Part shown: piece by piece, positions 44,819 through 58,257 of the stretch
How positions within the stretch are numbered: the first letter of the stretch is position 1
Layout of the letters: each line of letters starts with the position of its first letter
Source: Lachnospiraceae bacterium
GTDB taxonomy: Bacteria; Bacillota; Clostridia; Lachnospirales; Lachnospiraceae
NCBI GenBank assembly: GCA_910574865.1
Contig: CAJTDN010000011.1
Coordinates: forward strand, 1 to 64,000
Direction: 5' to 3'
DNA: 64,000 bases
Notes under the pieces: model-generated
Databases searched by the model: none
What the model was told of the DNA's origin: nothing
What the model saw: the letters and a program-made list of their open reading frames with translations, nothing else
Program-made: the position numbers and the translations under genes

Positions 44819-46177
44819 TCACAGCACGATGCTTCCGCCCTCCGCCAGTTTTTCACGCAGCAAGTCCGTGTCAAGCCCGTCATTTTCCGTTTTCCCGCTC
44901 ACGCAGAGTGCCGCCGCCACGCCTGCCGCCTCGCCCGTCTGGTTCAAGTTTATCATGACCCGGATCGCGCCGAACGCGCGCACGTCCGCGTCCATCGCCC
45001 TTCCGCACACCAGCAGGTTCTTGTATTCCCTCGGCACGATTGACCGGTAAGGAATCTGGTAATAGCGCGGGTAGTCGTCAGATTTTTCCTTCCACCAGCT
45101 GATTTCGTGCGGGTAGCCGTCTCTCTCGTACTCGCTCATCCCGTTCAGGTACCAGAACGTGCAGCCCGGCTTGTCCGCATGGTGGATGTCAATCGGGTAC
45201 GAACAGTTCGCGATGGCGTCCGGGAATTTCCGCCCGTTGCAGACATCATCGCCCGTCAGCGTGTAAAGCCCCCGCATGGAACGCCCCTCGCGGATTCCCA
45301 GCGAGGAGGACAGCCCCAGAAGTACCACGTCCTCGCCCGTGTTTCCATATTTGTTCAATATTTCCTGCATGGCCCGCACCTGCCTGCGCCCTTCGATTTC
45401 GCCCCGCGTAAGGCCTTCCATCGTGAGCGGGGATTCAAACACGTTGCTCTTTAACAAATGCGAGACCTTCGGGGAGTTCACGTATGTCGTGTCCCATCCG
45501 AGAATGGGCAAACCATATTCTTCCAAATGTTCCAAAAGCACCTGGCGCGGGTTCTCGATTTCCTCGTACCCCGTCACCACCGCCCCCGTCGTGGACGGCT
45601 GCTTGCCCTCCCGCTCCCGGAAGGGAATGTCCAGACGGTACGCCAGATCCCCGTCACCCGTCGCGTCGATGAAGAAGTCCGCACGGACGGCCTGTCTCCC
45701 GTTCTTGCTCTCCACGAGCACGGCCTTCAGTTCCCCGTCCTCCGCCCACGGCGCGCAGAACATCGTGTGCAGGCAGCAGACCACGCCCGCTTCTTTCAAC
45801 ATTTCGTCGCACTCTATCTTCAACTCCTGCGGGTTAAAAATGTAAGTGGAAATGCGCTCCATGCGCGACTTGTAGCTCGGCCTGTCATGCGGCACGACAC
45901 GCAACGCGTGCCTTTTGTCCAGCCGTTTTAAAAATTCTTCCGAGAGCCCGGAAATGATTTTCTGGTCGAAATCGAAATCCAGCAACGTGTGCCACGCGCA
46001 CACCATGCCCGACGTGCCGTTGCCGCCGAAATTTCCCTGCTGCTCCACGATGAGGACGCTCGCCCCCATCCTTGCCGCGCGGATGGCCGCCATCACGCCG
46101 GTCGTCCCGCCGCCCAGCACGCACACGTCCACGCTTGCCAATACCGGTATTTTCCGTTCTTTCTCCACGAGCATCAT
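44819..46177 (-). CDS. FAD-dependent oxidoreductase (PF12831 type), copy 2
   Basis: The 452-residue protein starts with a dinucleotide fold (VDVCVLGGGTTGVMAAIRAA), has the second FAD motif FFIDATGDGDLAYRLDIPFR, and ends with ALCVSGKTENDGLDTDLLRE. It resembles the neighbouring FAD protein but is clearly diverged. Members often stand in carbohydrate loci and oxidise hydroxyls of sugars or glycosides, but the substrate is unknown. The start lies in a 35-bp tandem repeat that also forms the end of the upstream gene. A Gly-Ser-Ile-Val-Leu end resembles the partner's GGIVKL. Confidence 0.82.
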   Translation of the reverse strand: MMLVEKERKIPVLASVDVCVLGGGTTGVMAAIRAARMGASVLIVEQQGNFGGNGTSGMVCAWHTLLDFDFDQKIISGLSEEFLKRLDKRHALRVVPHDRPSYKSRMERISTYIFNPQELKIECDEMLKEAGVVCCLHTMFCAPWAEDGELKAVLVESKNGRQAVRADFFIDATGDGDLAYRLDIPFREREGKQPSTTGAVVTGYEEIENPRQVLLEHLEEYGLPILGWDTTYVNSPKVSHLLKSNVFESPLTMEGLTRGEIEGRRQVRAMQEILNKYGNTGEDVVLLGLSSSLGIREGRSMRGLYTLTGDDVCNGRKFPDAIANCSYPIDIHHADKPGCTFWYLNGMSEYERDGYPHEISWWKEKSDDYPRYYQIPYRSIVPREYKNLLVCGRAMDADVRAFGAIRVMINLNQTGEAAGVAAALCVSGKTENDGLDTDLLREKLAEGGSIVL

Positions 46178-46247
46178 AACTTTACGATTCCTCCGTTCTC
46201 CACGAGCGTCACAATTTTACGGTTTCCTTATTCCCCACGAGCATCAT
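46174..46247 (-). repeat. 35-bp tandem repeat forming two 12-codon minicistrons
   Basis: The stop of the upstream FAD gene overlaps an ATG (ATGA) at 46247. A 12-codon frame (MMLVGNKETVKL) follows and its TGA overlaps a GTG at 46212. A second frame (VTLVENGGIVKL) ends where its TGA overlaps the ATG of the next FAD gene at 46177. Start points are exactly 35 bases apart. Each unit copies the ancestral gene junction, so two extra coupled stop-start steps were inserted between the genes. Confidence 0.7.
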
Positions 46248-47578
46248 AACTTCACGATTCCCCCGTTCTTCACGATTCTTTCGCGCAATTTCCTGACATC
46301 CACATCCTTCGGCATGACGCCTTGTTCGACGGCCATCGCGGCCGCCGTGCCCGCCGCCTCGCCCATCCCCATGCAAGTGCCCATGATGCGGGTCAGCCCG
46401 TAAATGTCACTGGCTACCGACGCGCACCGTCCCGCCACCATGAGGTTGGGAACATTTTTCGACACCAGGCAGCCGTACGGGATCCCGATCGCGTGACGCA
46501 CCGGCTGCAATGACAACCGCTCGGTTCCCGGGACATGCACGTCCACGTTGTAACCGGCCAGCACGACCGTGTCCGGCGGGATGTCACAATTTTCCAGTGC
46601 CTCCCCCGTCAATGTCTTTTCCCCTACGATGCGCCTGCTCTCCCGCGAGCCCAGGCATGGGGAAATCGAGGCCAGGAAGCAGTCTTCAAATCCCGGCGCG
46701 TATGTCTTGAAAAAGTGCATTAATTCCTTGACTTGTTTATGGCAGGCAAACTCGCCCCTTATCACGTCGTCCAGATCGGACGTGTCAACGTCATTTACCC
46801 GGGTCGTGTTGACCATGACCTGCCCTGGCTCACCCATCTTCATGAAAATGATCCGGTCCCTGGGGAGCTTGTAATCCCCGTTCTCCCTTGCCTTTTCAAT
46901 CAGTTCCGCGAACCCGGTAAACGTGAACGCCACGGAGTCAAAAAACTGCTCCTTCGTCTGCTTCATCCCGTAAGTGTCCGGCAATTCGGCCGACTCGGGA
47001 TGTTTTTCCAGATAATCCAGGAATTCCCCGATTTTCACGTTCCCGATCATGAAGGTAAGGGACGGCGGCATGAGCTTCTCGTTTTTTTCGTACCACGCCC
47101 CGGCCAGGGCCGCCACGCAGGCATCCCCTGTCGCGTCAATCACGATTTTCGCCTCGAACGAGCGTTTCTCGCCCCGGCAAAACGCCGTGACCCGTGTTAT
47201 TTTCCCTTCTTCCGTTTGCACGTCCATCAGTTCCGAATACAGAAGGACGTCCACGCCCGCCTCCTCGCACATTTCGAACGCCGTGACACGGAACCAGTTC
47301 GGGTTGATAATCGTCAGACTGTTGTGAATCGGGCATCGGACGTGTCCCAAGGTGCCGTTTACCTTTTCCATGCGGTCGACGAATTCCTGCGGGATTCCTC
47401 CCAGCACGTGGTTCCCGGCCCTGTCCACATACCCCAGAAGCGGCAGGCCTGAAATCGCCAGCCCTCCAAGGGCAGAACTCCTCTCGATAACCAGCGTCTT
47501 CATCCCCGCCCGGGCCGCCGCGATGGCCGTCGGCAACCCGCCGGGCCCGCCCCCGACCACGATGACATCGTAATACAT
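46244..47578 (-). CDS. FAD-dependent oxidoreductase (PF12831 type), copy 1
   Basis: The 444-residue protein begins YDVIVVGGGPGGLPTAIAAA, carries KIVIDATGDACVAALAGAWY as its second FAD-contact motif, and ends VRKLRERIVKNGGIVKL. Both oxidoreductases follow the dehydrogenase gene, suggesting successive oxidations of the imported compound. It ends in the tandem repeat that links it to copy 2. Confidence 0.82.
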   Translation of the reverse strand: MYYDVIVVGGGPGGLPTAIAAARAGMKTLVIERSSALGGLAISGLPLLGYVDRAGNHVLGGIPQEFVDRMEKVNGTLGHVRCPIHNSLTIINPNWFRVTAFEMCEEAGVDVLLYSELMDVQTEEGKITRVTAFCRGEKRSFEAKIVIDATGDACVAALAGAWYEKNEKLMPPSLTFMIGNVKIGEFLDYLEKHPESAELPDTYGMKQTKEQFFDSVAFTFTGFAELIEKARENGDYKLPRDRIIFMKMGEPGQVMVNTTRVNDVDTSDLDDVIRGEFACHKQVKELMHFFKTYAPGFEDCFLASISPCLGSRESRRIVGEKTLTGEALENCDIPPDTVVLAGYNVDVHVPGTERLSLQPVRHAIGIPYGCLVSKNVPNLMVAGRCASVASDIYGLTRIMGTCMGMGEAAGTAAAMAVEQGVMPKDVDVRKLRERIVKNGGIVKL

Positions 47579-47593
47579 GCGCGCCTCCTTCCT

Positions 47594-48613
47594 CTATGGC
47601 ACTATGATATATTTTCCCTTGGCCCGCAACGCCGGGTCGCCAAGTATGGCACTTAGTCTGTCCAGCCCGCAGGACTCGCATACCATGCTGCTTACGTCCA
47701 GCCTTCCGGAATCAATCAGCTCCAGCGCGCGCCCTTGCGTGTAAGGGTTGATGTAAGACGATTTTAGTTCTATTTCCTTCTGGAAAATCTCGAACGGCCT
47801 CACCGGGACGGTCTCGTCCGGCTTCGTCAGCCCGAACATCATGACCACGGCTTTTTTCCCCGCCAGCCCGATGGCCTGCCCGATTGTCTCAGGCCGCCCC
47901 ACACATTCGATGACCGCGTCAATCTGGTGCATGCCGTTTTCCTGCAACACCTTCCCCGCGTCTTCCGAACGCGGGTCAATCACAAGATCCGCGCCCAGCT
48001 TCTTCCCCAGTTCGCGTTTGCCCTCCACCGGCTCCATCAACGCCACCTTGGCCGCGCCTTCCAGCCTGGCCAGCTGCACCATCAAGAGACCTATCATGCC
48101 ACCGCCGATAACCAGCACGTGTTGCCCGGGATGAATGTCGCACATCTCGATCCCGTGCAGGCAGCAGGCCACCGGCTCGGCCATCGCGCCCTCCTCGAAA
48201 GACGTATGCTCACCCAGGTGGTACACCTGCCGCTCGTTCACGTTGCAGTACTCGGCAAAACCGCCGTCCGTCGTGGTCCCGTATCCTGTCATCCGCGTGC
48301 AATAATGCGCCATCCCGTTCCGGCAGAATTCGCAGGAACCACAATAATAGTTCGGGTCGATACAGACCCGGTCGCCCGCCTTGAACCCCCGCACCTTGCC
48401 GCCGACCTCCGCCACGACACCGGCGAACTCGTGTCCCAGGATGGTAGGCGGGGTCACCTGCGCGGCTCCCTCGTCCCCCTCGTAAATGTGCACGTCCGTG
48501 CCGCACACCCCGCAGGCCTTTATCTCGATCAACACCTCCTCTTCCCCGACTGCGGGCATCGGGCTGTCCACGATCCTTAAATCGTGCTTTCCGTAAAACA
48601 CGGCACTTTTCAC
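47594..48613 (-). CDS. Zinc-dependent alcohol/polyol dehydrogenase, first gene of the operon
   Basis: The 339-residue protein has catalytic zinc motifs (IKACGVCGTDVHIYEGDEG; LGHEFAGVVAEVG), four structural-zinc cysteines (CGSCEFCRNGMAHYC) and VIGGGMIGLLMVQLARLEGA for NAD binding. The start is GTG 48613, seven bases after AAAGGAGG; an in-frame ATG at 48631 sits before that site. It differs enough from the dehydrogenase at the operon's far end to act on another intermediate. Confidence 0.84.
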   Translation of the reverse strand: MKSAVFYGKHDLRIVDSPMPAVGEEEVLIEIKACGVCGTDVHIYEGDEGAAQVTPPTILGHEFAGVVAEVGGKVRGFKAGDRVCIDPNYYCGSCEFCRNGMAHYCTRMTGYGTTTDGGFAEYCNVNERQVYHLGEHTSFEEGAMAEPVACCLHGIEMCDIHPGQHVLVIGGGMIGLLMVQLARLEGAAKVALMEPVEGKRELGKKLGADLVIDPRSEDAGKVLQENGMHQIDAVIECVGRPETIGQAIGLAGKKAVVMMFGLTKPDETVPVRPFEIFQKEIELKSSYINPYTQGRALELIDSGRLDVSSMVCESCGLDRLSAILGDPALRAKGKYIIVP

Positions 48614-48642
48614 CTTGGCCCCTCCTTTCATTTTATACTTTT

Positions 48643-48674
48643 GTGTAACTATTAATCATAAGTTTATGTTACAC
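48643..48674. promoter_or_regulatory. Inverted repeat upstream of the catabolic operon
   Basis: GTGTAAC at 48643-48649 and GTTACAC at 48668-48674 are perfect inverted half-sites 18 bases apart. They lie 30-60 bases before the first start codon over the expected promoter, so they are a likely repressor operator; the divergent ROK protein is the natural candidate. Confidence 0.5.
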
Positions 48675-48772
48675 TAGTCAAGTAAATAATACAATAGACA
48701 AAAACACCAATTTTTTATACCACTTTTTGTGCACATGTCACAATCCACAACCTAATCAATCATGAATCGCAA

Positions 48773-48971
48773 GTTACTATTCACGGGGCTGTGCGCTTCT
48801 ACGCTCCCGCTCCGGTCCGTGCCAAACGTGTGCCATCGGCACACGGCACCGCCGCACGGCCACCGTCCGATAAAGTAATGGAGCCGATGGGGCATCCAGC
48901 CCATTGCCGTAGGCAATTATAAATGGCTGGATGCCGTCACAATCACGGCCGGTTAGGCCGTGAATTGTAAC
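48773..48971. repeat. GTTAC-bounded dispersed element with inner hairpins
   Basis: GTTACTATTCACGG begins it and CCGTGAATTGTAAC ends it. Inside are CGTGTGCC/GGCACACG and GGCTGGATGCCGTCACAATC, the latter shared with 22060-22100 and 62467-62512. It fills most of the gap between the operon and the ROK gene. Confidence 0.7.
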
Positions 48972-49158
48972 AATCGCAACGGCACCCTACACTTTTTTCT
49001 TTTTTAAATTTTCTATTCTTGTTATTTTTTTGCATTTATGCTAGACTTAAACATTAGTATGGAAAAAAAGGTCGCGGTCCTCGTTCGTAACGCCGCGGCG
49101 CAAAAGTTGCTACAATCCGGCCACGGCGGGCGGCGCAAAAAGAAAGGTATAAACTATT

Positions 49159-50289
49159 ATGACGACTGGCAGTATGACCACCATGGAGGTCAAGAAAATC
49201 AACAGGCACAATATTTACACATTTATATACCAGCAGAAAAACTCTTCCAAGCAGCAAATCGTCGATTCGCTCCACATCAGCCTTTCGACCGTCACACAAA
49301 ACCTGAAGCTGCTCGAGGCGGAAGGGCTTGTTGAAAAGGCGGGATATTATCAATCGACCGGGGGGCGGAAGGCCTATAATTTTGAAATCGTGAAGGATGC
49401 CAGGATTGCCATCGGAATCGACATATTGAAAGACCGCGTGTACATCGTGGCCGTGGACTTGTACGGGATGATTATGGAGAAATGCACGCAGGCGCTGGGC
49501 TTCCTCACAAACGAGAATTATTACCAAAAGCTGGGGGACCTCGTGTCAGATTTTATACGGAACGGGAACTGGGAGCCGGACTGCCTGCTCGGTGCCGGCA
49601 TCGCCATCCAGGGTATCGCCGACGAAGAAGGCACTTCCGTGAATTATGGCCCCATCCTGGACAATTACGGCCTGCACCTTTCCACCCTGGCGCAATACAT
49701 TCCCTGCCAGTGCCACCTGGTACATGACTCCAAGGCGGCCGCGCTGGCCGAGCTCTGGCATGACAAGGACATCACCGATGCCGCCGTCTTGTTTTTAAAT
49801 GAGAACATGGGCGGGGCCTTGATCCGCGACCGCAAGATTTACCAGGGGGAAAACCTTCGCGGAGGCCTGCTGGAACACATCAGCGTGGATCCGCAAGGGG
49901 AGCTTTGCTATTGCGGGAGCCGTGGCTGTCTGGAAACCATCTGCAGCGCCAACAAGCTGCGTGTTCTCTCCGGTCTGACTCTGGACGAGTTTTTCCAGAA
50001 ACTGCGCGGGGGAGACGAAAGGCTTCGCGGCATATGGGAAGGATACCTGGACCGGATTGCCTTCGCCATCCGCAACCTGCAGGTCATTTTGGACACCCCC
50101 GTCATCATCAGCGGGTTGCTCGCCAACTATATGACCGCGGAGGATTTCGAAGAACTGAAAACCCTCGTCACCAAATACGCGCCATTCCCGTTTCCCCGGG
50201 ACTTTTTGCTTGCCGGCCAGTACGGTCCGCTCGCGCCCGCCATCGGCAGTGCCTTGTTCTTTATCGACAAGTGGATACAGGCGGTGTAA
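49159..50289 (+). CDS. ROK-family transcriptional regulator (NagC/XylR type)
   Basis: The 376-residue protein has an N-terminal winged helix (SSKQQIVDSLHISLSTVTQN), then a ROK sugar-kinase-like domain with AIGIDILKDRVYIVAVDL and the zinc motif CYCGSRGCLETICS. Such proteins repress sugar operons until the sugar binds. It diverges from the oxidoreductase-ABC operon, which is its probable target, through the inverted repeat at 48643-48674. The start follows AAAGG; an ATG eight codons later is possible. Confidence 0.87.
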   Translation: MTTGSMTTMEVKKINRHNIYTFIYQQKNSSKQQIVDSLHISLSTVTQNLKLLEAEGLVEKAGYYQSTGGRKAYNFEIVKDARIAIGIDILKDRVYIVAVDLYGMIMEKCTQALGFLTNENYYQKLGDLVSDFIRNGNWEPDCLLGAGIAIQGIADEEGTSVNYGPILDNYGLHLSTLAQYIPCQCHLVHDSKAAALAELWHDKDITDAAVLFLNENMGGALIRDRKIYQGENLRGGLLEHISVDPQGELCYCGSRGCLETICSANKLRVLSGLTLDEFFQKLRGGDERLRGIWEGYLDRIAFAIRNLQVILDTPVIISGLLANYMTAEDFEELKTLVTKYAPFPFPRDFLLAGQYGPLAPAIGSALFFIDKWIQAV

Positions 50290-50334
50290 AATGTGCTTCG
50301 TTCCCGACAAGCGTGATTAAAAAAGATTTTTGCT

Positions 50335-50415
50335 TGCGAAACTCTCGCACCAAGCACGGTCGCTTTAGTGACGCGCTCTGGCGCGTCCTCCCAGAGGGCT
50401 TTGTGTCATAGAAAA
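50335..50415. other. Dispersed repeat, second family
   Basis: ACTCTCGCACCA, a GACGCGCTCTGGCGCGTC hairpin and GAGGGCTTTGTGTCATAG recur in the same order at 10080-10170 with changes. It lies between the ROK and amidohydrolase genes, which converge here. Confidence 0.4.
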
Positions 50416-50452
50416 CCGCGCGAACCGGAATGTCCGTGCGGCTTTCTTTTTC

Positions 50453-51736
50453 TTACATGAATTTGTCCATCTCGCGCTCGACTTCCGGCATCTTCTTCAC
50501 CTTCGGGTCACGGATGACCTTACCGCGCGCCACGACCATGCTGATGTCGCGAAGTGCCGTAAGATCCTCCAGCGGGTTTTTCCGCGTCACCACGAAATCC
50601 GCGCATTTCCCTGCCTCAATCGAGCCGGTCTCCTTGTCGATTCCCACGATTTTCGCGTTGCCGAGCGTCGCGCTGTAAAGGGCGAACTTCCTCGTCACCC
50701 CACAATATTTGTAAAACAGCTGCATTTCCCGCCACATGTCGTAATGCGTCACGTACGTGCACCCCGTGTCGGTGCCGAGCCCCACCGGGATTCCATGCTC
50801 CAGGCATGCGACCGCGCAGTCGCGGATGCCTTCGAACACCACGTTCCCGTTGTACTGCTCCACTTCCGTCGCCTTGCTGACGGAGCGGTCGAACAACGCG
50901 TATGGTAAGGCCGGGGACAACGTGGTAACGTGGGCCGCCCCTTTTTCCTTGAACAGCCTCAAAATTTCCTCGTCCGGCTTCGCCCCGTGCTCTATCGTGT
51001 CAACCCCGTTTTCCAACGCCACGCGCACGCCCTCCGGACTCTCCACGTGGGCCGCCACGTGATAGCCAAGCCGATGCGCCTCGTCACAAGCCGCCTTCAC
51101 GTACCCGGCCGGCATCTTGAGCTCGCCCGGCTCGCCTTTTGCTTTCGCGTCGAGCACGCCCCCGGTAATCATCAGTTTAATCAAGTCCGGGGAATCCTTG
51201 GCGATTTCCCGCACGTAGTTCCTGGCTTCGTCCGCGCTTTTCGCCTCGTAGGCCAGGGAACCCGCCATGTGGCCTCCCGGCACCGATACGGCCATGTTCG
51301 CCGCCAAAATGCGCGGCCCCGTCGTCTTTCCCGCGCGGACGCGGTCACGGATCAGGGAATCCCAGCCAAGTACGCCGCCCACCGTGCGAATCGTCGTCAC
51401 CCCGCTCATCAGCTGCGTGCGGGCATATTTTTCGCACAACGCGATGCCCACTTTGCAAAGCAGCGCGTTACTTGTTATCAGCTTCACCATCTTTCGCGGG
51501 TCGGTCGGCTTGTTCTTCGGCTTTCCGTCCGCCGGAAGGTGCACGTGCAGGTTAATCAGCCCCGGCATGAGGTAGTGTCCCCCAAGGTCAATCCTTTCGT
51601 AGCCGGAAACGTCCGTGTCCTTTGGGGCAATCTTTTCAATCCGCTCCCCGTTTGTCAAAACCACCATGTCCGTCTTCGGCTCCATCTCCATCGTGCCGTC
51701 GAGCACGATGCCGTTTACATAAGCATACTTCATCAT
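50453..51736 (-). CDS. Metal-dependent amidohydrolase (imidazolonepropionase/prolidase-like)
   Basis: The 427-residue protein is a composite-domain amidohydrolase: beta-sandwich strands at both ends and a barrel with HVH in LINLHVHLPADG, a Lys in LIKLMITGG, His in YHVAAHVES and TIEHG, and Asp in GLGTDTGCTY. It should hydrolyse an amide or cyclic amide bond in the cytoplasm with one or two metal ions. The group includes Xaa-Pro dipeptidases and ring hydrolases; the substrate here is unknown. The start follows GGAGG at good distance. It stands alone. Confidence 0.82.
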   Translation of the reverse strand: MMKYAYVNGIVLDGTMEMEPKTDMVVLTNGERIEKIAPKDTDVSGYERIDLGGHYLMPGLINLHVHLPADGKPKNKPTDPRKMVKLITSNALLCKVGIALCEKYARTQLMSGVTTIRTVGGVLGWDSLIRDRVRAGKTTGPRILAANMAVSVPGGHMAGSLAYEAKSADEARNYVREIAKDSPDLIKLMITGGVLDAKAKGEPGELKMPAGYVKAACDEAHRLGYHVAAHVESPEGVRVALENGVDTIEHGAKPDEEILRLFKEKGAAHVTTLSPALPYALFDRSVSKATEVEQYNGNVVFEGIRDCAVACLEHGIPVGLGTDTGCTYVTHYDMWREMQLFYKYCGVTRKFALYSATLGNAKIVGIDKETGSIEAGKCADFVVTRKNPLEDLTALRDISMVVARGKVIRDPKVKKMPEVEREMDKFM

Positions 51737-51828
51737 TTTCGTCCCTCCGGTCTCCTTTTCCCCATTATAAACTTGACGCGGGTCAAAGTCAACATTGGAT
51801 GATTTTCACAAAGTTTCCTGGGGCATGT

Positions 51829-51967
51829 AGTTACTTTCCACAACCCGAAAAGGATGGCCGCCCAAACAGCCGCGAAACCGTGCGCAGAGGGCACACGTCG
51901 CCCGTTTCAAGGGCTCATGTTTCTCGCCGTGGGGGTGCCCCCCCTTTTCGGGTTGTGGAAAGTAACT
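51829..51967. repeat. GTTAC-bounded dispersed element, perfect 25-bp ends
   Basis: AGTTACTTTCCACAACCCG at the left continues to AAAAGG, and the same 25 bases return inverted at 51943-51967. The inside (CGGCTGTTTGGGCGG, then CCCTTGAAACGGGCGACGTG on the reverse strand) matches 40170-40270. Ends and body make it the best-preserved member. Confidence 0.75.
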
Positions 51968-56935
<4,968 letters not shown>

Positions 56936-56996
56936 ATAATGCAGGAAATGGGTAAGAATAAAAAAATCCATGCTACCGTCATGGCGGCATGAACAA

Positions 56997-57023
56997 CACC
57001 CGGAACCATGATGGTTCCGGGTG
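56997..57023 (+). terminator. Surface-protein terminator
   Basis: CACCCGGAACCA and TGGTTCCGGGTG form a perfect 12-bp stem around TGA, followed by AAACTTTTAAG. Confidence 0.75.
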
Positions 57024-57111
57024 AAACTTTTAAGGGGGTGGCCAAACAGATGCGGAACCGGGCGGTCATAATCACGTTTCGTTATCCACTTGTTTCTAAT
57101 CCGGCCGCCCA

Positions 57112-58089
57112 TCAGACGGCCTCCACTACCGGCTCCCTTCCAGCGAGGATGTCCCTCACTGCCGCCTCGCCCTTGCCCGAAATGGCCATAATCTGATCCA
57201 GGGTAAGACCGTTCTTATACATGTTCCGAATTAGCTGCGCCTCGCCTTGCGCCATCCCTTGCGCCATCCCCTGCGCCATCCCTTGCGCCATCCCTTGCGC
57301 CATCCCTTGCGCCATCCCTTGCGCCATCCCTTGCGCCATCCCTTGCGCCATCCCTTGTTCCCTGCTCTTCTTTTTATAAAGTTCTATTTCGTCCTTCATC
57401 AATTCTTGTAATGCCTCGCACATGATTGAGTCCCTCCTTACTTTCTCGTATACCTCAAGGTTCGCGTTCACGCTGGCCTGCAACACCGCGTCAACGTTTT
57501 TCCGTTCCCTGCCGTCCATCATCCCGCCGGTATATTTCAAAAATGTCCTCACGTCCTCGATATCCACCTGGTCGGACAATACCCGTAAGCTACTGTGAGC
57601 CTCCCTTTCAAGCTGCCCGGTCACGACGACCTGCACCGGAAACTGCATTCCAAAGACGTAGTAAACACCAGGATATTTTCTCTCTATCCGACAGCCCTCC
57701 CCTTCCAACTCTTCAAAGAGTTTCCGCGGGTATGCCTCCCGGAACAGCGACACCGTCAATTCTTTCGCAGGTATCTCGTTCACCTTTTTTCCATATCCCT
57801 TATAAAGGCAGGCGTAACCGATTACCTTGTACAATGTGTCTATGGACAACTCGTCATCCGGCCCCTTATATTCCAATACGTTGTGCTTCCGCATGATATG
57901 GCCGATTTCGTTCTTCAATATTTTGTCCCGTTCACCTTCCTTTATTATCAAAAGATCTATGCAAATGGGCTTCTTACTTAAATTGTATTCCTCCGTCAGG
58001 TTAAGTTCCCTGACATCCTCTCTAAATTCCAGTTCGACCGCCGCATAAAATGCCGGATGCCATTGTATCTTGTTCGGTAAGTCCTTCAA
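57112..58089 (-). CDS. Rpn-like protein with GMAQ tandem repeat
   Basis: The 325-residue protein opens QWHPAFYAAVELEFREDVRE, has a nuclease-like core (KPICIDLLIIKEGERDK; NVLEYKGPDDELSIDTLYK, with D...E-x-K spacing), then a helical part, nine copies of GMAQ and a short helical end (LTLDQIMAISGKGEAAVRDI). It starts at TTG 58089 after GGAGG. It is a distant relative of the Rpn-family protein at 35913 and shares the plan of nuclease core, low-complexity repeat and small C-terminal HTH-like motif. Function unknown. Confidence 0.72.
   Translation of the reverse strand: MKDLPNKIQWHPAFYAAVELEFREDVRELNLTEEYNLSKKPICIDLLIIKEGERDKILKNEIGHIMRKHNVLEYKGPDDELSIDTLYKVIGYACLYKGYGKKVNEIPAKELTVSLFREAYPRKLFEELEGEGCRIERKYPGVYYVFGMQFPVQVVVTGQLEREAHSSLRVLSDQVDIEDVRTFLKYTGGMMDGRERKNVDAVLQASVNANLEVYEKVRRDSIMCEALQELMKDEIELYKKKSREQGMAQGMAQGMAQGMAQGMAQGMAQGMAQGMAQGMAQGEAQLIRNMYKNGLTLDQIMAISGKGEAAVRDILAGREPVVEAV
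57246..57355 (-). repeat. 12-bp tandem repeat inside the Rpn-like gene
   Basis: CGCCATCCCTTG is repeated about nine times with one change, coding for GMAQ. Twelve bases is a multiple of three, so copy changes alter length but not frame. Confidence 0.85.
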
Positions 58090-58204
58090 CGTGCCGCCTC
58101 CATGTCGCCTTTAGTTCCCAGGCAAATCCCTACCTATATTATACGTCCCCGCACCCGTTTCGTCAAGGCGGAGAATCATCAGTGCTCTTTAATCAGAGCC
58201 GTAT

Positions 58205-58256
58205 GGTTACTATTCACCACAATCCCCCCGCGTCGGCACTACGCCGAATCGTAACC
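58205..58256. repeat. Short GTTAC-bounded element
   Basis: GGTTACTATTC at the left is mirrored by GAATCGTAACC at the right with one difference. It sits at the 3' end of the BTAD gene. Confidence 0.55.
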
Positions 58257-58257
58257 T

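Noticed and set aside
57246-57355. Short-period tandem repeat resembling a regulatory satellite
   Set aside because: It is in frame within the Rpn-like gene and encodes GMAQ repeats.
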